Of a DNA stretch of 10,655 nucleotides, positions 1 to 6,515 are shown one piece after another. The notes beneath the pieces are model-generated. The model worked only from the letters and a program-made list of their open reading frames with translations. It did no database searches and had not been told where the DNA came from. The DNA lies in assembly GCA_964584775.1 (NCBI GenBank), contig CAZPBC010000057.1:1-10655 (forward strand), written 5' to 3'. Within the stretch, counting starts at the first letter, position 1. Each line of letters begins with the position of its first letter. This stretch comes from CAZPBC01 sp964584775. GTDB taxonomy: Bacteria; Chlamydiota; Chlamydiia; Chlamydiales; SLFE01. The translations under genes were made by a program, and so were the position numbers.

Positions 1-2
1 AG

Positions 3-428
3 TACCCGAAGGGACTTGGGCCGACGATTGAACCCATCCGTCAACAACTTCCTGCTGATCAACACTACTTTGCCAAGACCCAATTTTCTGCAATGGGAGA
101 GCCGGATATTCTGACGGCTGTAGCAGAGAGTGGAATAAAGCAGTGGATTGTGGCGGGGGTCGAAGCTCATGTCTGTGTGTTGCAGACGGCTCGAGACCTC
201 GCTGCTGAAGGCTATGATGTCGCTGTTGTGAACGATGCCATCTCTTCACAGTCGATTTATGATTTTTCAACGTCGATCTTAGAGATGAAAGAGTTTGTGC
301 GGATCTCTTCAGTGGCCACTTTAGTGTTTGAAATGGTGAAGGATGCCAACCATCCGGGTTTCAAAGAGATTGTCAATTATTTTAAACTGGAGGATGACTC
401 CTCCTGCTGTCAAGGTAGCTGTGGTTAG
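3..428 (+). CDS. Isochorismatase-family cysteine hydrolase, 5'-truncated by the window
   Basis: This is the C-terminal 141 residues of a cysteine hydrolase of the isochorismatase superfamily (nicotinamidase, YcaC and related enzymes), probably cytosolic. Its substrate cannot be read from the sequence. Frame 3 is open from the left edge and begins YPKGLGPT, a segment common near the middle of these enzymes. Visible active-site elements are the Lys of HYFAKTQFSA (fragment residue 25) and the nucleophilic Cys in VAGVEAHVCVLQT (fragment residue 58), preceded by the usual G-V-E cis-peptide region. The catalytic Asp lies upstream of the window. The ATG at 93 is internal and not the start. The protein ends in an unusual Cys-rich tail, SSCCQGSCG, encoded just before and within the start region of the next gene. 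The stop (TAG, 426-428) overlaps the probable GTG start of the HEAT-repeat gene, suggesting translational coupling. Family assignment is secure; specific function is unknown. Confidence 0.88.
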   Translation, partial: YPKGLGPTIEPIRQQLPADQHYFAKTQFSAMGEPDILTAVAESGIKQWIVAGVEAHVCVLQTARDLAAEGYDVAVVNDAISSQSIYDFSTSILEMKEFVRISSVATLVFEMVKDANHPGFKEIVNYFKLEDDSSCCQGSCG

Positions 429-2145
429 ATTCCTTCTTTCTCTAGCATTGATTTCGATCGTTGGGTTGAATGCAGCCACACCGACACTCACTCACCAAGT
501 CCACTCTCACCTTTTGATTGGAGACAACGATTCTGCTCTCGAGCTTGTCTCAGAAGCGCTCCGTCTTTACCCTCGCTCTAAAGAGGCCATGGAAGTGGCG
601 ATTTTAGCTTACGCGAAGACAGGTCAAGACGCAGAGATGAGCGCTCTTTTTGAAAAGTACCGTCAGATCTTTCCAAATGCGTTTGACAACAAGCTCCTCC
701 TTGAGGAGATGGCTTGGGGCGTGATCGATAAGGGTGCCTCGCACCCCTCTCCTTCGATCCGATTGACGGCGATGATCGCAGGGAGGATCTCCAATTCTCA
801 GAGGGGAGTCGATCATCTATACCTCGGCCTCCACGATTCCAACAGTGCGATCCGTCTGCTGAGTGCTGAGCTTTCAAAGGGACTCCGTGATCAGAAACTT
901 CAAGAGAAAATCAGCGATATGATCACCTCAGAAAAAAACTTCCACGCGCGGTTGAAGGCGATTGAAGTTTCTGGGGCGATGAGAGCCACACAGGCGATCG
1001 GACCGTTGACCGAAGTGTTGAACTCGAGAAACAGTACGATCGAAGAGAAGGGTCTTGCTACAGCATCTCTCGTTCAGCTCATCGATGTTCCCAGCAAAGA
1101 AACGCTCGCGCAGCTTGTGAACAGTCCTCGTGAGGGACTCCGGCTTCTCGCCTGCGAGATCATCGCAGCCTTCTCACTTGATCAACATGCCTCTCTTCTA
1201 GTTCCGCTACTCAAAGACCACTCTAAAGATGTGCGGATGGTGGCTCTGCAAGCGATCGCATTGACACATACAGATGAGATCGACGGAGTTTCACTCACCA
1301 ATGTGGTTCGCCCGCTGATGCAAGACCCACAGAAGCAGGTGGCTGTTGTGGCCTCTTGGCTGATGATGGTGAAGGGGGATAAGCAAGGCGAACGACTCCT
1401 TATACAACTCGCGAACAGTGATGACGAGAAAACGCGTCAGTTAGCAGCAGGATGTCTTAAATCATCAGGACGTTTTGGAGTTGGAGCAATGCGTATTACA
1501 ATGACACGCTCTCAAGACCCTTATGTGCAACTCAACACCGCACTTGGCTTGATTGGGCAGGGGGTTTACAACGAAGCGGCCGTCAGTCAGCTCAATCACC
1601 ACCTCCAAGAATCTCAGGATCGTTGGATGTGGAAAAAGCAAGGCATTTTTCGATACCTAGCAAAAAGCGATGTTCCTTTTCGTGAAGATATCCCGCAGTT
1701 TCCCGAAATCCTTTCACAACTGACCCGTCTCGAAGTTTTACAAATTTTAAGTATTCAGAATCATCCACGTGCGGAAGAGGCTTTACGTGCTGCGCTTAGG
1801 GAACGAGGTTTTGGTGTCAGCGGTGCGGCGGTTCAGCTCCTTCTTTCCGAGGGAGGAGAGGACTCTCTCGAGGTCGTACGGAGCTTAGTCGATGACCCTG
1901 ACGAAAAGATCGCTCTTCAGGCGACGATCATCTTAGCCCATCTCGGGCGCGAAACGGAAGTGGTGGGGCGGCTAGAGAACTACTATGAGTCAGCTCCTCG
2001 GCAGACGAAGGAACAGATCTTGGAGAGTCTTGGAGGAATCGGATCTCACAAGTCGATGCCGTTTTTAGTGGGGTGTTTGCTTGATCCACACCTGAACTTG
2101 AGACTCATTGCTGCCTCGTCGATCATTCAATGTTTGAATCATTGA
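421..2145 (+). CDS. Exported HEAT-repeat protein with TPR-like N-terminus
   Basis: This 574-residue protein is predicted to be exported. The N-terminus is a short basic segment plus a hydrophobic core (VRFLLSLALISIVGLNAA), consistent with a Sec signal peptide cleaved near residue 18. Residues 20-80 form a TPR-like helical pair (DNDSALELVSEALRLYP). The remainder is tandem HEAT-like helical repeats, for example LLVPLLKDHSKDVRMVALQA and SLVDDPDEKIALQATIILA, giving an alpha-solenoid typical of protein-protein scaffolds; no catalytic motif is visible. Start choice: GTG at 421 has AAGG five bases upstream and places the signal peptide at the N-terminus. The in-frame ATG at 394 has GGAGG directly abutting it with no spacer, and an ATG at 343 lies deep inside the upstream gene. 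The gene overlaps the isochorismatase stop by 8 bp. Its 3' end overlaps the convergent hydrolase gene by 81 bp. The specific role is unknown. Confidence 0.82.
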   Translation: MVRFLLSLALISIVGLNAATPTLTHQVHSHLLIGDNDSALELVSEALRLYPRSKEAMEVAILAYAKTGQDAEMSALFEKYRQIFPNAFDNKLLLEEMAWGVIDKGASHPSPSIRLTAMIAGRISNSQRGVDHLYLGLHDSNSAIRLLSAELSKGLRDQKLQEKISDMITSEKNFHARLKAIEVSGAMRATQAIGPLTEVLNSRNSTIEEKGLATASLVQLIDVPSKETLAQLVNSPREGLRLLACEIIAAFSLDQHASLLVPLLKDHSKDVRMVALQAIALTHTDEIDGVSLTNVVRPLMQDPQKQVAVVASWLMMVKGDKQGERLLIQLANSDDEKTRQLAAGCLKSSGRFGVGAMRITMTRSQDPYVQLNTALGLIGQGVYNEAAVSQLNHHLQESQDRWMWKKQGIFRYLAKSDVPFREDIPQFPEILSQLTRLEVLQILSIQNHPRAEEALRAALRERGFGVSGAAVQLLLSEGGEDSLEVVRSLVDDPDEKIALQATIILAHLGRETEVVGRLENYYESAPRQTKEQILESLGGIGSHKSMPFLVGCLLDPHLNLRLIAASSIIQCLNH

Positions 2146-2955
2146 TACGACATCTTCAGCAACTCTTTCATCAAACAGCATGGCATTGTGTCCCACATGA
2201 TCATAGGTAATCCCTACACCCTCTCCCTCTTTGTATAGAAAGCACGAGGAGGCGGGGAGGACCGCTTCATCGGCAAGGGAGCCGAGACAGATGTATTCGG
2301 TCTTCGGGTTGAGTTGGATATTGTTTCTTAGTCCAGATACAAAGGCACTTTCTGTTCTCATCTGGAAGGCAGCTTTCCCGATAGCGATGTTGGCAAGGGA
2401 AGTACCGTGGTGAGGAGTGCCAAGGGTGATCACCCCGATCACATCTTCTTCATCCAGGTAGTGTTGGACGGCATAAGCGGAGGCGAGGCCTCCCATCGAG
2501 TGTCCGACGAGGATCACAGAATCACATCCGGTTGTTTTTTTCGCGATCTGCACCCAGATGGCAACTTCTCTTGCAGATTTTCGGATGTCGTCAATGGATC
2601 GACTTAGTGAGGGGGAAAAGACAGGGCCGACGGCGGCATTCTTAAGGGTAAGGCGCAAATCTTCCCAGACACTGTTGTCGTGCATGTAGCCGTGGACAAG
2701 GATGATCGGAGTTTTTCCATTGATATGAAAAGGGATAGGAGGATGTGGTCGAAAATAAGCCATCCAGCGCATTTTAAAACAGCGCCACATCGCTGGAATA
2801 TCGGAAGCGAACTTCCGTGCGTAGTCTTTGAAATTTTCAGTAAAGCTTTTCTCGACAACTTCTTCAGAAAAAGAGCTCAGTGGTGTGCAAAAAATCAGAG
2901 TTAAAGTCGCAATTCTTAAGAAAGTCTCGAGTCGTGGAATTTTGAAACGACCCAT
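2065..2955 (-). CDS. Exported alpha/beta-hydrolase (lipase/PGAP1-like)
   Basis: This 296-residue serine hydrolase of the alpha/beta fold probably acts on lipids or esters outside the cytoplasm. A signal peptide or N-terminal anchor is visible (FLRIATLTLIFCTPLSSFS, about residues 12-30). The fold motifs are in order: IILVHGYMHD (oxyanion HG, about 88-89), nucleophile elbow GHSMGG (Ser about 153), TLGTPHHGTSLA after the next strand, a candidate acid (Asp about 229 in LADEAVLP), and the catalytic His in YDHVGHNAM (about 256). The TPHHG context is typical of triacylglycerol-lipase and PGAP1-like members. The ATG at 2955 is chosen because AGAGG lies seven bases upstream and the signal peptide follows at once; the in-frame ATG at 3045 would add 30 non-signal residues overlapping the SDR gene. 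It is the last gene of the minus-strand block, 23 bp after the SDR. Its last 26 residues are encoded opposite the end of the HEAT gene. Confidence 0.85.
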   Translation of the reverse strand: MGRFKIPRLETFLRIATLTLIFCTPLSSFSEEVVEKSFTENFKDYARKFASDIPAMWRCFKMRWMAYFRPHPPIPFHINGKTPIILVHGYMHDNSVWEDLRLTLKNAAVGPVFSPSLSRSIDDIRKSAREVAIWVQIAKKTTGCDSVILVGHSMGGLASAYAVQHYLDEEDVIGVITLGTPHHGTSLANIAIGKAAFQMRTESAFVSGLRNNIQLNPKTEYICLGSLADEAVLPASSCFLYKEGEGVGITYDHVGHNAMLFDERVAEDVVSMIQTLNDRRGSNESQVQVWIKQTPH

Positions 2956-2978
2956 TCGAACACCTCTCTGACCGCATC

Positions 2979-3764
2979 CTAGCCCAAATTTCGCTTTTTC
3001 TTCCAAGCAGAAATCAAAGTTTTCATTTTCTGCCCGGAGACGCATTTATTGCCTCCATGGCGGCTCGTCAGGGTCGGATCCCATTGAGGTGGAGGGAGGC
3101 CTGCCTCCCCTGTGATCTTCTCATAGAGTTCACGACGAGGAACATGGAGGTCGGAGACCAGGTTGTAGACTCCTCTAAGGTTTTCTTCTCGAACGAGTTC
3201 GACGCCTTCCAGAATGAGGTCGATGGGGGAGAGATTGGTGAGGTTTTCTCCGATACCGGGAAGGGTTTTACCTGAAAGACTTAAGACTCTTTTTTCAAGT
3301 TCTCTGCCGGGTCCTAAAATCTCTCCTAAACGCAGGATCGTTGTTTCGGGGTAGGTGAGGAGGAGCTCCTCTGTTTTGACAAGGATCTCAGCCTCAGAGG
3401 TGAGGGGAGAGACGGGGGTCTCCTCTGTCACCACCTTGCCTCCGTAGTCACCATAAACAGAAGTGCTTGAGATATAGACCAGAGGGCCTCGAGGAGAGCC
3501 TTCAAGAACTGCTTTTGCGGTATCTAGATAGGTGGTGCGGTAGTTGGCTCCTTTTTTAGGGGCAACAGAGAGGAGAATCCAGTCAGCGTGGGCCACCAGT
3601 GGGTAGAGATCTTCTTTAGAACGAAGGAGTTGAGGGTGAAAGGGCTGGAGCTCTTCAAGTCTTTCGGGGGAGGTCGTGGTGACTTCAACGGTCAGGTTTT
3701 GCTTTTGGAGCCGCTCGGCGACACGCGAGCCGACGTAGCCACACCCAATGATTAGGTGGCGCAT
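2979..3764 (-). CDS. NAD(P)-binding SDR/epimerase-like protein (YeeZ type)
   Basis: This 261-residue cytosolic protein belongs to the extended/atypical SDR group related to E. coli YeeZ. The N-terminal Rossmann motif is HLIIGCGYVGSRVAERL, with G7, G9 and G12 as dinucleotide-binding glycines. The middle carries VYISSTSVYGDYGG (Ser and Tyr104), the usual position of the SDR active-site Ser/Tyr, but the Lys expected four residues after the Tyr is absent (Gly108), as is common in this non-classical group. Later segments (LRLGEILGPGR and GVYNLVSD) match the substrate-binding half of NAD-dependent epimerases. The ATG at 3764 lies 13 bp inside the 3' end of the exonuclease gene, so the two are probably translationally coupled; only a weak AAGAAG lies upstream. 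Its C-terminus ends abruptly (WKKKRNLG, TAG). In the same frame the sequence continues after the stop with DAVREVFEWVV, so a premature stop is possible. The substrate is unknown. Confidence 0.82.
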   Translation of the reverse strand: MRHLIIGCGYVGSRVAERLQKQNLTVEVTTTSPERLEELQPFHPQLLRSKEDLYPLVAHADWILLSVAPKKGANYRTTYLDTAKAVLEGSPRGPLVYISSTSVYGDYGGKVVTEETPVSPLTSEAEILVKTEELLLTYPETTILRLGEILGPGRELEKRVLSLSGKTLPGIGENLTNLSPIDLILEGVELVREENLRGVYNLVSDLHVPRRELYEKITGEAGLPPPQWDPTLTSRHGGNKCVSGQKMKTLISAWKKKRNLG

Positions 3765-4465
3765 GCTTCTTCTTTGAGTTTGCCGAGTTCGATAAACGCT
3801 TCTTTGAGCTGTCCATTCTCTGGGCGTTCAAAAGCACCGCTCTTTGCGAGCCAAGCGACGTAGGAGTCGGGGACTGCTTCAAGAGGCTTCCCTTGGTACT
3901 TTCCAAAAGGCATGCCTTGAAGTGCTTTTTGCTCTGAGAGCAGCTCGATCACTGTGTCAAAGGGGAGGTCGCCAATCATTTGTCTGAAGACGTCGTGAAG
4001 GACCTTCACATCGTCGAGAGCCCGGTGGGCATTGTTTGCCTCAATCCCATACACTTCTCTGAGGAATTGGAGAGCATGGCGTGGGAGATCTGGTCGGTAT
4101 TTTCTAGCCCATTTGAGAGTGTCAACAAACTTCCATTCAGGAAGCGTGAGCCCGGCTCTTTGATATTCGGAGCGGAGGAAGTGAACGTCAAACCCGTCGT
4201 TGTTATGGGCGATCAAAACCCCATCAGAAGTACAGAATTCGGTGAACTTAGCAGCAATTTCTGGAAAGGTCGGTGCGTCTTTCACCATCTCATCGGTGAT
4301 ATTGTGGATTCTTGTCGCCTCAGGTGGAATGGGGACTCCTGGATTGATGAGTTGGTCGAAGACTTCACCGGTCTCAGGGACGTAGGCCGCAATTTCGATG
4401 ATGAAATCTTTTTCGGCCCGGACTCCCGTGGTCTCGGTGTCATAGAAAATGGCTCTCAGTGTCAT
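3752..4465 (-). CDS. dnaQ: DnaQ-like DEDDh 3'-5' exonuclease with C-terminal DUF3820-like domain
   Basis: This 237-residue protein is a DEDDh-family 3'-5' exonuclease related to the DNA polymerase III epsilon subunit, acting on DNA (or RNA) ends with two metal ions. All catalytic positions are visible: D9 and E11 in FYDTETTG, D93 in AHNNDGFDVHFL, and H147 with D152 in NAHRALDDV. Residues 184-225 (GMPFGKYQGKPLEAVPDSYV...) resemble the small DUF3820 (QSregVF) domain often fused to such nucleases. Its start shares one base with the stop of the chaperone gene (TAATG), indicating coupled translation. The order chaperone-exonuclease matches CT260-CT261 of C. trachomatis (CT261 is named dnaQ there, from memory). 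Whether it is the replicative proofreader is uncertain: chlamydiae carry more than one dnaQ-like gene and the fused domain suggests a repair role. Gene symbol is by homology only. Confidence 0.86.
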   Translation of the reverse strand: MTLRAIFYDTETTGVRAEKDFIIEIAAYVPETGEVFDQLINPGVPIPPEATRIHNITDEMVKDAPTFPEIAAKFTEFCTSDGVLIAHNNDGFDVHFLRSEYQRAGLTLPEWKFVDTLKWARKYRPDLPRHALQFLREVYGIEANNAHRALDDVKVLHDVFRQMIGDLPFDTVIELLSEQKALQGMPFGKYQGKPLEAVPDSYVAWLAKSGAFERPENGQLKEAFIELGKLKEEACAT

Positions 4466-4941
4466 TAGGGTTTGATCTTGGTGGTGGAGCTTTCAGCTTG
4501 TTCTAAAATTTGGTCCATCTTCACAGCACCTGCAGCCACAGCCTCAATGGTTTTTGTGAAGGTTTTTGTCACTACAGAGAAGGTGTTGAGGTAGGACTCA
4601 AGGATCTTTTCATCCAATTGTTTCCCGGGGATGTGTAGCATCACACGGAAGAAACAGACGAAGCTTTTCTCATCGAGACCAAAGCCTGGGATGTCGAGCT
4701 CACGGTTTAAAAGGTGAAGCAGTCGGGCGACCTCAGCGATATTGTCTTTCGGCACCTGAAAAGGGAAGAAGCAGATGATTTGTAGCAGACTGGACTCTTT
4801 GAAGATGCGAAAGAAAGTAGGGTACTCGCGCTCCTCTTCTTTGAGTACGGTGAGGACTTGTTGGGTCTCTTCTTGAAGAGTGGCATCGAGCCCTTTCTGT
4901 TTAAGGTGGTCTATCAGGTTATCAAGTGTGACGTCGAGCAT
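4465..4941 (-). CDS. Type III secretion chaperone-like protein (Mcsc/CT260-like)
   Basis: This 158-residue soluble acidic protein has the size and pattern of a CesT/YbjN-type chaperone: an N-terminal helix (LDNLIDHLKQKGLD), a central beta-rich part (FFRIFKESSLLQIICFFPF), a second helix-strand unit (VARLLHLLNREL... SFVCFFRVML), and a long C-terminal helix. In C. trachomatis the protein at this place in the order, CT260 (Mcsc), is a multi-cargo secretion chaperone that binds effectors and the C-ring protein CdsQ. Identification here rests on fold pattern, length and adjacency to the DnaQ-like exonuclease, not on a search. The ATG at 4941 has AGGAG seven bases upstream, and that SD overlaps the TAG of the preceding lipoprotein gene. 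The alternative is a generic YbjN-domain protein without a secretion role. Confidence 0.68.
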   Translation of the reverse strand: MLDVTLDNLIDHLKQKGLDATLQEETQQVLTVLKEEEREYPTFFRIFKESSLLQIICFFPFQVPKDNIAEVARLLHLLNRELDIPGFGLDEKSFVCFFRVMLHIPGKQLDEKILESYLNTFSVVTKTFTKTIEAVAAGAVKMDQILEQAESSTTKIKP

Positions 4942-4951
4942 TTGAATTCTC

Positions 4952-5113
4952 CTACATACTCATTCCGGGCATGCCTCCCCCGGACTGCTGGGGAATCACG
5001 TTTGGGTTGTTTGTCATAGGTGTCGTTGAATAGTAGTCATCTGGAGGTGCACAACTGGTGAGAAGGGTCGAAGTAAAGAACAAAAAACCAAACCATTTCA
5101 ATCTAGAGCTCAT
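4952..5113 (-). CDS. Small lipoprotein, 53 residues
   Basis: This very short predicted lipoprotein has a charged start (SSRLKW), a hydrophobic stretch (FGFLFFTSTL) and a lipobox LTSC with the lipidated Cys at residue 21. After cleavage only about 33 residues would remain, rich in Pro, Asn, Gly and Met (APPDDYYSTTP... GGGMPGMSM), so it is probably an extended peptide anchored in a membrane. Start choice: AAAGGAG sits six bases before the ATG at 5113, ideal spacing, whereas the in-frame ATG at 5119 directly abuts the SD and would only add two residues. It lies 40 bp after the FliO-like gene and 10 bp before the chaperone gene, within the same minus-strand block. I do not recognise a family. The strong SD and lipobox make it credible as a real gene despite its size. 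Confidence 0.72.
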   Translation of the reverse strand: MSSRLKWFGFLFFTSTLLTSCAPPDDYYSTTPMTNNPNVIPQQSGGGMPGMSM

Positions 5114-5153
5114 TGTCATCTCCTTTATTACAGAAGGGTCAGTGTAGCCTAGA

Positions 5154-5594
5154 TTAGCCTTTTCTTTCCATGATTTGCTGAAAAGAAGATTTTTCCTCAT
5201 CAAGGGGAAATTCGGCGAGAGCAGCGATGCCGGTGGCTGTTTCTCCAACGAGGACCTGTTTGTCATAGACCTCAACCAGGTAGAGGACTGCCTTATGGCT
5301 CAGTTGCCTCTGCTCCATCACCTTAATGGTGCTGGAGTCGTTCAACTTTCCGATTTTTCCCTCGTTGAGTCGCTTGATGTAGTAAGTCGAAAAGATCACT
5401 GCGAGGAGAATCAAAATGAGATAGACGACGAGCTTCATCAGCTCTGAGGTGTAGTCATTCCCTTCAAAATTCTCCGTATCTTCTTGATAGTGTTCAAGCG
5501 CCTCTTTTTTTTGCTTCTCAATCAAAGGGGACTGGGCAACCAAGAGAAGCGGGCAGAGGGCAAAGAGTAAACAAATTTTTGAAAATATTTTCAT
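5154..5594 (-). CDS. FliO-like bitopic membrane protein
   Basis: This 146-residue membrane protein has a cleavable-looking signal peptide (MKIFSKICLLFALCPLLLVAQ, about 1-21), a short charged periplasmic part, one transmembrane helix (LMKLVVYLILILLAVIF, about 52-68), and a cytosolic domain. That domain has the hallmark order of FliO: TIKVMEQRQLSHKAVLYLVEV, then KQVLVGETATGIAAL (about 89-126). FliO helps assemble the FliP/Q/R export gate of the flagellar type III apparatus and has no standard counterpart in injectisomes. The ATG at 5594 is preferred (AGGA six bases upstream, signal peptide immediate) over the in-frame ATG at 5642, which would overlap the divergent gene. It is the first gene of the minus-strand block that includes the chaperone-like gene. 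FliO identity is by pattern recognition; the domain is short and weakly conserved. Confidence 0.7.
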   Translation of the reverse strand: MKIFSKICLLFALCPLLLVAQSPLIEKQKKEALEHYQEDTENFEGNDYTSELMKLVVYLILILLAVIFSTYYIKRLNEGKIGKLNDSSTIKVMEQRQLSHKAVLYLVEVYDKQVLVGETATGIAALAEFPLDEEKSSFQQIMERKG

Positions 5595-5654
5595 AAAAAT
5601 CCTGTTTAACGACAGTGTGGTGATTTTCTTTTTATGGTGCAACTGGTATTCTAT

Positions 5655-6515
5655 ATGGCCGTGATAAGCGATGATCCACCACTACTCTGTATTGATATTG
5701 ATGGGACTTTGACCCCTCACCAGCACTCCATTCCAGCTGAGATGCTCCAGCTTTTAGAGGAGTTTACTGAGAGGGGGTGGAAGCTGACGTTCATTACTGG
5801 ACGGACCTTTGTGAGAACAAAAGCTCTTTTGGAGGTGGTCGAGGTGCCTTTTAGCCTTTCGACTCTCAATGGAGCCCAAGGATTCTCCTTCCCAGATGAA
5901 AAGGCTCTTTTTTCCCACCCTTTTCCTTTCTCCATCATCGAAGAGGTGGGTGGACTCGCCCGTGACCTTCCTCTAGAACTGGTTTTGTATACAGGTTCTA
6001 TGGAACGGGATGTGGGTTACCACTACCTCCAGTCTGGCCATGAGCCGCTGAAAACCCATCTGATAGCGCGCGTTGAGCACTTCCACGAATCCCTAGTCGC
6101 TTTTGAGATGAAGCAGTTTGCTTGTTTTAAGTGTTTTGGAGAGCGAGAGAACATCGTAGAGCTCCGGAAAAAAATTCAAGAGAAGGGGCTTCCGGTCAAT
6201 TTTTCTATGGTCACTGATCCTTACAATTCGAACTTCACAGTCCTTCTTGGAACGGCTGATGGAGTGGATAAGGGGCACGCACTCCACTGGTTTAAGGAGT
6301 ATTATGGCGCGAAGACGCTTGTGGTGGCTGCAGGCAACGACCTCAACGACCTACCCATGCTCCGGGAAAGCGACTACGCGATTGCAATGAAAAACGCCCC
6401 ACAGGAACTCAAAGACCAGGCAGATTTTGTCTGTCCTCACGTCGAAGAGCTCGGCTTGATTGAAGGGCTCTTGAAGGTGGAAGAGGTTTACTTTCAAAAT
6501 GGAGAAAGGCGATGA
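5655..6515 (+). CDS. HAD-superfamily phosphatase, Cof/HAD-IIB type
   Basis: This 286-residue cytosolic phosphatase is of the HAD-IIB (Cof) subfamily, which usually acts on sugar phosphates, nucleotides or small phosphoesters. All four motifs are present: motif I CIDIDGTLT (D14 nucleophile, D16), motif II FITGRT (Thr about 48), motif III Lys in GVDKGHAL (about 206), and motif IV GNDLNDLPML (D229, D232). The long insert between motifs II and III is the C2-type cap expected for this subfamily. Start choice is uncertain: ATG 5655 puts the DxD motif at the normal distance from the N-terminus and leaves 60 bp to the divergent gene, while ATG 5634 would add seven residues (MVQLVFY). Neither has a good SD. 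It heads the plus-strand operon and its stop overlaps the next start (ATGA, 6512-6515). The substrate cannot be inferred. Confidence 0.88.
   Translation: MAVISDDPPLLCIDIDGTLTPHQHSIPAEMLQLLEEFTERGWKLTFITGRTFVRTKALLEVVEVPFSLSTLNGAQGFSFPDEKALFSHPFPFSIIEEVGGLARDLPLELVLYTGSMERDVGYHYLQSGHEPLKTHLIARVEHFHESLVAFEMKQFACFKCFGERENIVELRKKIQEKGLPVNFSMVTDPYNSNFTVLLGTADGVDKGHALHWFKEYYGAKTLVVAAGNDLNDLPMLRESDYAIAMKNAPQELKDQADFVCPHVEELGLIEGLLKVEEVYFQNGERR

Noticed and set aside
343..420. Longer N-terminus for the HEAT protein from ATG 343 or ATG 394
   Set aside because: ATG 343 adds 26 residues ahead of the signal peptide inside the upstream gene; ATG 394 has its SD-like GGAGG with zero spacing. GTG 421 fits better.
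578..877. Minus-strand open frame inside the HEAT-repeat gene
   Set aside because: It is antisense to well-supported HEAT repeats, has an Arg/Ser-rich shadow composition and no SD or recognisable motif.
3980..4468. 162-codon plus-strand open frame opposite the exonuclease gene
   Set aside because: It lies antisense to all catalytic motifs of the DnaQ-like gene, has no domain features, and is explained by codon bias of the real gene.
5595..5654. Divergent promoter between the FliO-like and HAD genes
   Set aside because: Promoters for both genes are expected here, but I found no -35/-10 pair with acceptable spacing on either strand (TTGCAC on the minus strand has no matching -10), so none is annotated.
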